Shown here in pieces: positions 30,201-42,200 of a stretch of 64,000 nt of DNA. Source of the stretch: Phoronis australis (lineage: Eukaryota > Phoronida > Phoronidae); the NCBI GenBank assembly GCA_002633005.1, contig NMRA01000150.1, forward strand, positions 586,359-650,358, written 5' to 3'. The notes below the pieces were generated by a model, which ran no database searches, had not been told where the DNA came from, and saw only the letters and a program-made list of their open reading frames with translations. The stretch's first letter is position 1. The number at the start of each line of letters is the position of its first letter. The position numbers and the translations under genes are program-made.

Positions 30201-33200
30201 AGTGATTCTGCGAATTGAATGTACAGTTGTTTTAAAATGACAAACCGAAATGTTGGGCCTGGTCTCTTGTAACAACAAACTAGTAGCAAGGAGTGTACTA
30301 GTAGAGGAGAGTTTACTCCGCCATTTTATCATTCGCCGCAATGGTCACTGGTCGAAACACTAGCGCTCCAAGCGGTGAATAATCAACACTTAGGAGCGCA
30401 GTCCGAACAAAGTAAACACTCATAAATTCATACTTTAATGTCGTTCAATGTGCAATAAAATTACTATGTGATTGAAAATGGTTAGAATACATAAACTAAC
30501 ATCCACTTACAATAAAATGAGAAAGAAAATGTGTATTTTAATCAATATTAAAGTGTATTTGTTTTTATTCTCTTGAAGCTCCCTTCAAAATCCATCATCA
30601 TGTTTGAGTTCTTAACACGGCAATTATCGTTCCTTATAACAGTTCATACCTCCATGGACTACATAATTTGAATGATTTCCCCTGGGGGTTCAGAGGGGAA
30701 TTCCCCCCAGGTGCCAGCTAAGGGGGTACCAGGCAAAAACCAGGTGGGCGCCAAATGGGTGTTGACCCCCTCCCAGGGGTGTTACATGGGAGGAGTGCTA
30801 AACATGTAAAAAACAATGGGTATGTATGCCACATGGGTGTTGAGCCCTCCCATCGTCACACATTTTGGTTGCTCCTCTGACCATTGACAAACATGTTGCT
30901 CCTAGCTCACTGCTGGTTTCATCTCCACCCATGTTCCCTATTCAATGCACCAGGCTACTAGCAATGCAGACAGTTGTTTTGTGCAGTGCGTGTAACACAA
31001 GTGAGAAGAAGAAAGCAAGGCAATTCATCATTACCACAAAATCGTAATACAATTTTAGAACATTCCATTATTTCTTAGACATGCCAGTATAGGGCTCAAT
31101 CCCACTCTCCCACTCACCAACAGTTACAAGTCACTTGCTAATCTGTAGAATAGCTCAGAACTTACAAAATGAAGTAACATTGAGTATATCATCACTCATA
31201 ACTAGTCAAAGTTCAAAATGTCATGTCAAAAAATCAAGAGGTACTGAACAGCAATCAAAACATTCACTACCCACATAGCTTCATACAAAACTGAATTAAA
31301 AAGACTTGGATGATAAAACCAAAATTTTATTTGTATACCCACTGTTCCTATTATCAATAATAGTAAGTATTTCAGGTAAGTTAAAGCCAGACCACAAGGT
31401 CATATCTGATACCTAGCCACAACTGGGGCTTAAATAAATCACAGTCTCCAGAAACTTACAAAATAGGCAACACATACACCAACCAATACAACAAGAAAAT
31501 CTGACCAACCTTGTCAATCTCTATTAATTCACTAGTAAATAACAGCTGCACTTTTCACCAAATAAATGCGTTATAAATAAAGCTGAAAACTAATTTACTC
31601 ACAGAGGTGTTTGTCATCGAGAAGCAAAATGATATGGATAACTTGGGTTTAACAAAATTTCAGCCCACCACTCAGACTCTGAATGATCCATCAGTTTCAC
31701 TTTGGCTCTCTCCAAATCACAGGCTAACCATTCATAAAATGTTTCAATCTGTTCAACCTTAGTAAAATAGGAAAACCAAATTTTGACTAATTGTCCTTTC
31801 TACACGTGATGTTTCAGTACTTTGTGAGACGATAATCAGAAATGCAAAAAAGCCTATTCCAGAGCTGTAATATAATTTCCCGAGAACTTTTTGACCCTGA
31901 CATCTTCATTTTTGGTGGATACGGGACATCAAATATTGTTTGGGCACTGCAGTCAATACCAGCTTGTTCTTCATCCATGAACATGGGCTCCTCGAAGTAA
32001 TGAGAGCATAAGTTGCAGTTCTTGGTCAAATAGGCTGCATCTCTATTCAGAAGGTCAGCTCCCAGTGCTTGCACCTGAACAGAAATCAATGACTGAGAGA
32101 CTTAGGAACAAACCTCATACTCACTAGGTTCACAGAAGACTGGTAGCCTACACTAAAGTACACTACACTACAGAATTCCTGTCGTACTGTGATTGTGATA
32201 AAGACAAAAGCGTTTTGGTGTCAACTGAAAAAAACTCGGACTCAAATGTCAATCCACGGATATTTTAAAAGGGCCGCGCCCCCGCATCATTGACACATAT
32301 AATTAAGTTTTCAATGACGCACTGCTTAACTTAATTGGTCCAACTGGCACATTAAAATTATGTTGATTTTTTCACCTTTTCACCAAGACCCACAGATTCT
32401 CTAACTTGACTCATGACAGACTTGTGGCCCTGTGGCTGTGATTGTGCCATGGCCATGTCACCAGTCATATTACCCATGGCCATGGGTATCATGTTTTTCT
32501 AAAATTATCCCTGCGATCGTACGGGTGACATTTTGATTTGGAATTCATGGACTGCAAGTATCCAAAAAGGTGGCAGCCCGGTTGTACAGTAGGCCTAGCG
32601 AGCCTACACCGGCTGCAGACAACAGTGGCAACTGGACTGCGATGGACTTGTCTAACAACCGTGAACGGAACACACAAAATGAAAGCCAGTAACAGATAAT
32701 CCTTACCTTTCTATATCCTTAGGAAACCTAAAAAATGACACGTCTGGGGTTTTCGTGGATGAATTCATACAATTTATCGCACTGCAAAATGCGTCCCTCC
32801 CCATTGTTTTAGCGCTTCCTGGTTGACATTTGCTTAGTCACCACTTGGCGGCGCTAGTAGTAGCGGTAACAGCGAACTCACAAGTGAACTCTCCTATACT
32901 ACTACACTTCTTGCTGGTAGTCTGCACATCACCTCTTGGAAGGAGACTAGTTTTGTAAATGTAACAGTTCTATATGTTCAAGATGTGTTTTTAGCATACT
33001 CAATCACTTAATTAATTACATGGTCAGCTGCATATTGAAGTCTGTGTCTTTTTGAACCCATAATGTCATCTCCAGTCAAATTGGCTTGCTTGAACACTTT
33101 CAAGTCTAGTTGGTCTTCACTTAGTAACTACACTATTTCAGACGGTGCCTACAATGCTGGTCCTGGCACTGGTGGACAACAGGCTAACATGGCCTATATA

Positions 33201-36200
33201 GGAATAGGTGTTGGACTGTTGGCTGTTCTTGTGCTTGTTCTACTGGCATTTGTCATTATCAAACGGTAAGTGTTATATAATCATATACCATTATCAAGCT
33301 GTAAGTGTTATATCATATACCATTAAACACAGCTATCAGTAAAAGCATGAAAATTTTGAGACATACAGTTGAGTCTAATACTGGAATAAAAACTTACAAA
33401 TTAAAGTTAGCCTAGCTGAAGTTTGTAAGTTTTTATTCCAGTATTAGACTCAAACTTTATCTACCAACAGCTATCAGTGTTCAGTGTGGAATCATGACAT
33501 TGTTGCATGCTTCACATTCAAATGAAACCTTTATCAGAACTTTAAATTCTTTTCTCTCTATTCTTATTGATTCATATCAAGATGATTTGTTCAGAATGGT
33601 AGCATACATATTAAACTATAGATATTGCATTCTTTAATATTTTTATCAGTTGTGCTTATTTATTTATTTATTTAAACTTCTTTAAAAGACTGGGTGACCA
33701 CTTCAGTGAATACACTGATTTTCAAGTGGACCCAGTCGGAAATAATTACATGAAGTAAAATACAGACAGCTATGTACAATTAGATTGAAAAGATTAATAA
33801 ATAAAATAAATTAGTATAAAAATTTAATAGTTAATATGTACAATTAGGTGAATAAATAAGATAAAACAGAGTAAAGTAATGATGAGCTGAGGCGTACAGT
33901 CCTGAAGCGCACACTAAGTCCCAGTTATTTTGTTTGAAGAGGTGGACATTGGATGCGTTCACGAACATGGTAGTCCACTGTCCATTTTAAGCAACAGCAC
34001 CTCTGTAGGCAAAAGTTCTTTTGCCGCAGTTGTTTTTAGGTTTATCTGGTACCAGGCAGCCATAAACACTCGCTCTAGTATTGTAATTGTGAGAATCTGT
34101 GACTGCCTTGAATTTAGTAGTAAGGTATTTAGGTGTGAGGTTATTTGTGGCTTTGTACACCATAAAGTTTAAATGAAAGGCACGCCTGTCAACCAGGCTA
34201 CACCAACAAAGTTTATCGAGGAGGTCAGAAGGGCGACTATAGATGAGTATCAGCCCCTAGCCTTGTTTTGTAATTTTTGAAGTCTATCCTGCAGGAATGA
34301 TGCACAATTACCCCACACAACATCACAGTAATCAAAATGTCATACAATTAGGCTCCAGTACAGAGTCTGAAGAGTAGCCTGATCACCATAGCTCCTTACT
34401 CTGTAGTCTGTACAAAAGCCCAATTCGGTGAGAAACTTTCTTGCACACATACTGTACGTGTTCGTCCCATGATAAGTTATTATCAATCAGAACACCCAGA
34501 TATTTTTACTTCTCAGTTCCTGCCAGTTGGGTGCTGTTAATAGTAATGGCGATGTTGTTTGGAGACAACACAGTCAGCCTCTGTGTGCTACCAATAGTCA
34601 TAACGTTGGTATTGAGTGACTTTCAGCCGTTAAGATGCATCATAATAGTCAGTACTACCAAGTGAGCTTTGTATGACTGACAGGCTTCAGAGTGCATAGG
34701 TTTACACTGTCACGTTGCACTTACATAATTATACGTTGTGTGTGAGTGCATATCGTCATTTCTGTCTTGGGTGTCCAGTCTTCGCTGCTGTATCTCCTAA
34801 TTTAACCCTTTGCAGGATCATAATGAGATTTGTAAAATGTGCTCCTATGCAGCTGACGACACACAACGACACGTTTCGAAATCACCTGACATTGGCTATT
34901 CCCCCTTGTGGCAATTCTATTTTTATGTATTCTTCTGTCTTCGAAGCTCCTTGATGGATTTTCATGAAATTTGGAAAATTCTAATAGGGAGATAACTTCC
35001 CCTTTGTATTTTCTGACATATTCAACATATTCTGTGCTGCTTATTCACCATTTTTATGAAATTTTGCAAATGCTTTTCTCAGGCAGATCTAAACACCACT
35101 GGGCCCCCTGGTGACAATTCTAATTTTTATGTTAATCTGTACATCTTTATAGTTCCCTGATATAATTTCATGAAATTTAGGTTGCTATTAAGTATACGAC
35201 AGCACTTTTTTATGTTTGGACAGATCAGACATATTATATACCACCCAGGAGCAATTTTTATTGTTTTCAAGTCTCTTACTTGACATCAGCCTCTCTGCCT
35301 CCACTGGACTGCCCAAAGAATCTTTAATAATATTGCCATGTTTTCCCACTGACCGCAGTACAACTGATATTGTTTATAGGGCGGTCATTTACTCTGGCAA
35401 CTTTTTTTTCATCCCCTGCTGTTTCTCCAGAAACCTTTGCAGACTATTTGTGTACCTGGCATTAGATGAAATTCTGCGCAACCTAGTGGTCATACCACAA
35501 AATGCCCTTAGAAGCATACTGTTTACAGTGTCGCTGTGGGTGCATTTCAACTTGCTGTTCTTGTTCAGTTTGTTATTCTACTTTCTCACTGCTTTTGACT
35601 GATGTCTTAACACGCATGATCTTGAAGTCACTTTATTGAAGCTGTTTGATTGCAAAAGCAGGCTGTTACTCTAGCTGGCACCAGGGGGGGGGTTTACTTC
35701 CGTAAACCAGATCACTGCTACGTTTTGTATGAGATCCAATCATGACCTGGCCTTGGTGTTATATTAAAGCAATGATCCAGAATTCTTAAAGGGTTGTTTG
35801 TGTAAACAACCATAATGCTTTCTGAACTCAATAATTCTACATTCTGACTAGTGTGATCCTGACCAGGGTGGTCAATTATAAGGTCAAGGGTTTTGATGGA
35901 GGTGTTTCATGTCAGCATTAATCTGATGGTACGTATCATGTCCTGTGTCTGTGATGAGATTGCAGGGATGCTCCATTTTTTGTTGAATTAAAAAATGGGT
36001 GGCTGGTGCTTAAGGACATTCAACAGTCATTAGAATCAAGTGTAAAAACAAGGCATTGAACACTCTAATTTTCATTGTGCCTTGTTTGTATAGCCTTTTC
36101 TTGCCAATCACCTAGTCATGGCTGAAGAGACAACATTCTTGACTTTGTATGCTTTATTTACCCTGTATGTGCTTCTGTTCTACTGCAGTTGTGTTTCAAA

Positions 36201-39200
36201 TCAAACTGCTTGTATCTGTTTATATGAGTTTGCTCGTTTTGACTGCCCAGCAGACAGTGCTGCCACCTGTGATGAATAAGGTAGTCTATGTTTTTGTTAC
36301 TCTACGCATCTCCACCAGGAGGCGCACAGAAGCTGACGAGGATCTGTGGATTGAGGTAGATGACGAGACAAGTAGCGCCAGGTTTGGTAAGTGATTTGGT
36401 GTTGTGCCGCATAACAGGGGCACAATAGGGCGTGTTTGGCATGCTGTCCTTGTCCTGTCAGTCCATCTGTCTTTTGCCTGAGCTATGTCTTTGCACTGTG
36501 TTTCTTCTCGCTATACTTTGCCTGAACATGCCTTCAGCTTAGTTCCAAAAAATGTGCGAGACTTCCATTCCTGCGCTGCACCATTATTTTTCCATGGAGT
36601 GTGTGTTCTGGCTTACAATTTTGTTGTACCAATGGTGTACAGGAGAAAAAAAGCAGATGGTGTGCATGACGTGGATTGCTGGTTTGTGTCAAGGATGCTG
36701 CTGTATGTAATAAGCAGGATGGAAGTCTAGGCCGTTGAACAAAGCAGGTTTTTGGCACATTCTCTGTGTGAATTTATCTTAGTGTTGTGTTTTTATGTTG
36801 TTTTCTTGTGTATCCAACCACAGGAGACCGACATACCAAAACGACGACTTCTGGATCGATATATCCCAGCCCTTATTGTCAGAGTTTGGTGAGTGAGGGC
36901 GCTAGTTGCATGCTGGAAGTTAAGGGGTTTGTTACAATTGCATAACAGCAGATGAGTAAATTGACAGTATAATGCTGCAAGTACAATTTATGTCATTTGT
37001 GACGGGGTAGCTGAGTCAGTCTTTGATGTCACATGACCAATTTATATTCATTGCTTTTGCCATGATCACTCCCACAGTTTGTCTTTTTGGAAGATAATGA
37101 ATACGCTGTAGTTCTTTACTGAACTAACATGAACATAGGGTAACACTGCTTGGTCATTGTATTTTAGTCGCTGTGTTTGGTCATCTTATATGTACCGTGT
37201 GTCGGGGGGGGGGGGGNNNNNNNNNNNNNNNNNNNNNNNNNNNNNNNNNNNNNNNNNNNNNNNNNNNNNNNNNNNNNNNNNNNNNNNNNNNNNNNNNNNN
37301 NNNNNNNNNNNNNNNNNNNNNNNNNNNNNNNNNNNNNNNNNNNNNNNNNNNNNNNNNNNNNNNNNNNNNNNNNNNNNNNNNNNNNNNNNNNNNNNNNNNN
37401 NNNNNNNNNNNNNNNNNNNNNNNNNNNNNNNNNNNNNNNNNNNNNNNNNNNNNNNNNNNNNNNNNNNNNNNNNNNNNNNNNNNNNNNNNNNNNNNNNNNN
37501 NNNNNNNNNNNNNNNNNNNNNNNNNNNNNNNNNNNNNNNNNNNNNNNNNNNNNNNNNNNNNNNNNNNNNNNNNNNNNNNNNNNNNNNNNNNNNNNNNNNN
37601 NNNNNNNNNNNNNNNNNNNNNNNNNNNNNNNNNNNNNNNNNNNNNNNNNNNNNNNNNNNNNNNNNNNNNNNNNNNNNNNNNNNNNNNNNNNNNNNNNNNN
37701 NNNNNNNNNNNNNNNNNNNNNNNNNNNNNNNNNNNNNNNNNNNNNNNNNNNNNNNNNNNNNNNNNNNNNNNNNNNNNNNNNNNNNNNNNNNNNNNNNNNN
37801 NNNNNNNNNNNNNNNNNNNNNNNNNNNNNNNNNNNNNNNNNNNNNNNNNNNNNNNNNNNNNNNNNNNNNNNNNNNNNNNNNNNNNNNNNNNNNNNNNNNN
37901 NNNNNNNNNNNNNNNNNNNNNNNNNNNNNNNNNNNNNNNNNNNNNNNNNNNNNNNNNNNNNNNNNNNNNNNNNNNNNNNNNNNNNNNNNNNNNNNNNNNN
38001 NNNNNNNNNNNNNNNNNNNNNNNNNNNNNNNNNNNNNNNNNNNNNNNNNNNNNNNNNNNNNNNNNNNNNNNNNNNNNNNNNNNNNNNNNNNNNNNNNNNN
38101 NNNNNNNNNNNNNNNNNNNNNNNNNNNNNNNNNNNNNNNNNNNNNNNNNNNNNNNNNNNNNNNNNCACTATGAAATGATTAATGTTGCCATTGCTTCATG
38201 CAGTAGTTCTGTCATGTAGTCATTTCTGTAGGATGTAGTGTTGTCATGAATTCGTTGCTGTATACTGTATGGTATAGAGCTGTCATGAATTTATTGCCAT
38301 GTAGTGTGGTGTTGTCATGAATCCATTGGTGTTTGGGCTGTGTTCTGTAGTGATATGATCGTGAAGTCATTATGAAAATCAAATGATCATTCAGAAAATC
38401 TATCATTGCTTTTGAGATGTCATCTTGAGCATTTATAACAAATAAAGTTTAATAACGTTACTAATGACGTGATTACCATGACGATGTTAATAAACTTTTA
38501 CTAAAAACATTGCCATACGAATTAATGACAGATTGGTAATAGTCAAAAATCAAATTCTGTTGGATGTGTGCTTACAGAAAATATATTACTTTCACAAAGT
38601 TAAAATTTATAGTGCTGTAGGTGAATTGGCTAATACGCAAACTTGCTGTAACCTTCATCGGTTTTTGAATGACATGTGTCAGCTAACTTCATTGCAGTAG
38701 CTGATTTCTTAGAAATGATTTGTGTGTTTTAGATTGACGTGATGTTTTGTGCTGTTGACCTGTCAACAGGAAGTTGTGTGTAATTCTTGTCCCTTGGCTC
38801 TGTGCTGGTGGTGGACTGTAGTGCAGCCTATATGCTTCTGTGACACTGTTGTGTGTGCAGTCTACATGCTTGTATGACCCTGTTCTGTGTGCAGTCTCTA
38901 CAATATTGTGTTATATGCTTGATATTATTGCCTTACAGTGTCAATAACAATATATTGCTGTATAACTCTTCAAATGCTCCTCACAGTGTTGTAGATGCTC
39001 ATTACTTTTCAAAACAATGTCTGATGGTAGCTGCAGTGCAGAATTTGAACATGGAAAACCTTTGATTTGGTTCTGAATGTCCTTTACGAAAAAATGAGAG
39101 AACAAAATTTCACTTTTCGACCATGTTCTGTCCTAAGCTGCAGGGATCTTACATATTTTGAAGGAAACTCTCTCTAGGATTGGTTGTTAAATTACTATGA

Positions 39201-42200
39201 TATTGTTTAAAATGAATAGGGAAAGGAAATTCTAAGGGATTGGGTGTAAAATTAATGTGATATTAGAAATGAATAGGGAAAGGAAAGGGTTTTGGTACTC
39301 TCCTTTAAACTCACATCTACATAGAAATACAATCATTGTGTTGAAAAAGCATGCATAGTGTTGAATAGTTTCAACAACTGCCTGAGAAAGCCAATGTTGT
39401 AAAGTGGTGTTTGAAGTAGTAGACTGTAGCATCCGCTGTTTCAAATGTTTTCAATTGAAAGTTCAACTTATTAAGACTAGCTTGAGCATTATGTACATGT
39501 AATATTGAAAACTTCCGCTTTCTTCTTCAAAAAAGCAACCTAAAAAGTGATATTATAAAGGCTGTTAAAAACATGATACATTGGGAATGATATGAAGATT
39601 GCAGATGCTTAACACAGAGGCAGTTGAGTTTTTGATTACTGTGTAGTGCAAGTCTGGTGTAAATCAGTGAGGTATACAGGGTTGGACTCCTTTTGTGTGG
39701 GACTGTTGGCAGTTATTGGTATTGACTAGTGACATGTTATTGCAGATGATAGTGAAGTTGATTCAGTGCCTGTGGAGAAATGGAGGGAACACGTGGCCTC
39801 ACTGCATGCAGACAGTAACTTGAAGTTTGCACAGGAGTACGAGGTGAGTATGGCCCAGAGTTAACACGGATATTGCACGCAGACAGTAACGTGGCATTTG
39901 CATGGGATTATGAGGTAAGTGTAGACCAGAGTTGACGCACACACTGCATTCAGACTTTAACTTAAAGCTTGCACAGGAGTACAAGTACGACCTAGTGTCA
40001 ACACCCATACTGCATGCAGACAGTAACTTGAAGTTTGCTCAGGAGTGCGAGGTAAGTATGGCCCAGAGTTGACATGCATACTGCATGCTGACAGTAACCT
40101 GAAGTTTGCATGAAAAAATTTAGAATTCAAGGTAAGTACAGCCTTGTGTTGACATGCAACTTGTAGAGGCTCATACTCGGGGTTAGTGCAGTCTGAAATG
40201 ACTCGCTGTAGATATAGACCGACACGAACCTTGTCGACTGATTGCAGTATCTAGATTTATCATCGCACTATTAATCATTTTTTGTCTGATTGCAATCACT
40301 ATCTACTAATCATTATTTGTCTAAGTGTAATCATTTTAATTTATTGTGTTACCAACTGTATAGTGCATGTCATTGTAAGGAAGCGTGCTATAAACATGTA
40401 TTCACATCATGGCATATTTCTCTTCAATTTGTCTTTATTCCTTATAGGAGATCAACATTCAGCAAGACCTAACCTGCAACCACTCTTTAGACGTGGAGAA
40501 CAAGGCTAAAAATAGATACACAAACATCCTGGCGTGTAAGTTGAATAATTACAAGTTTGTCTACATGTAGTCTGTTATTGTTCACACTCATTATTCACAA
40601 TGGAGCACCAGTCATCATCATCATCATCGCCCTTGCCTTCGCCACTGCCCTCGCCATCTCCCTTGCCCTTGCGCTTGCCATCTTCACCGTCACTATCTTC
40701 ATCGTATTCGCAATTCACAATGGAGCTTCATTTTCTGATTCAGGTTGTGACATCTGTTGGCTCCAGTATTTTCATAATTGCAATGCGTTGTGGAACTCCA
40801 GTTTTTGGTTCAAATTGATTGAATCATTGTAATACGCAGTTCATGCAGTATTTTCTTTTAGGCAAACATGTCGCTTTGCAATTTTATGCTACCGACCTTT
40901 TTAGGCACCAAAAATTTCAATGCAGTGCCTCGCACCACTTCAGTATTTGAACTAATAATTGGGCATACCATTCAGTGTTTGACCTGATAATTGGGCATAC
41001 CATTCAGTGTTTGTCCTGATTATTGGGCATACCATTCAGTGTTTGACCTGATAATTGGGCATACCATTCAGTGTTTGTCCTGATAATTGGGCATACCATT
41101 CAGTGTTTGACCTGATAATTGGGCATACCATTTAGTGTTTGACCTGATAATTGGGCATACCATACTGTGTTTGATCTGTAACATTTTTTTTACATTTAAT
41201 TGTGTACTTTGTCAAATGTGTGCAAGTACCGGCACATTAGTCGTGTGTTTAGCTCCCGTTGTGTCTTTGTGTTTGATATGGACCTTTAGCAGGAGTTGGC
41301 AGCCACCCACCCACCTGTCATTGCAGATTGCACTATTCAGATGTAGTGAAAACTAACGTTTTCCAAGAGGTTTGTCTAATACGGTTCTTTTGCAGCCATT
41401 CTAGTCATTCACGTAAGAGTTTGTATCAACTTAGTATGTGATATTGGGGTGTGTAGATACTTGTATACGACTTCTATAGGCAATCAAAAATCATAAAGGA
41501 ATCGCATGTCCTCTATTTCTTCCTAAATGCTGTATAAAACTTTTTAAGCTCTTGGTTGGATTACCTGTTTACACATTACAATTAATTGAGGGCCCTCTTG
41601 GAAAGCAGTGCTATCGCTGAAGAGGCCTGCCCCATTTTAAATATTACATTAAATAAAATAAAATAACTGAAAATAAATTGTATATAAATTAACTCGTTTG
41701 CAAAAAATGGTTACGAAAACCCGTAGTATGTAGACAGCAGTTTATACTTAACTAATTGGTATGTTGACAGGAGTTTATACTTCAACTAATTGATATGTAG
41801 ACAGGAGTTTATACTATAACTAATTGGTGTTTAGACAGGAGTTCATACTATAACTAACTGGTATGTAGTCAGGAGTTTATACTGTAACTAATTGGTATGT
41901 TGACTGGAGTTTATACTTTAACTAATTGGTATGTAGACAGGAGTTTATACTGTAACATATTGGTATGTAGACATGGAGTTTATACTTTAACTAATTGGTA
42001 TGTAGACAGGAGTTTATACTGCAACTAATTGGCATGTAGACAGGAGTTTATACTTTAACTAATTGGTATGTAGACAGGAGTTTATACTTTAACTAATTGG
42101 CATGTAGACAGGAGTTTATACAATAACTAATTGGTATGTAGACAGGAGTTTATACTTTAACTAATTGGTATGTAGACAGGAGTTTATTCTCTAACTAATT

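Larger units (their letters stand above)
30276..32924. mobile_element. Inverted-repeat-bounded block carrying the THAP exons
   Basis: The left end (30279-30317) and right end (32883-32921) are inverted copies with 33 of 39 positions identical by eye. A second inverted segment, CTAGCGC and CAAG-GGTGA, lies inside each end (30358-30386 and 32830-32859). No clear target-site duplication was seen. Between 30387 and 31813 there is a G/C-rich patch (30680-30790) but no coding region I recognise. Confidence 0.6.

Noticed and set aside
36824-36888. Reading exon 14B in the frame that would follow exon 14A
   Set aside because: That frame gives an unrelated peptide and then a stop in exon 15; the frame continuing from exon 13 gives a homologue of 14A.
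37157-38219. Long open frames on both strands across 37157-38219
   Set aside because: They run through unknown bases (N); no protein is supported.
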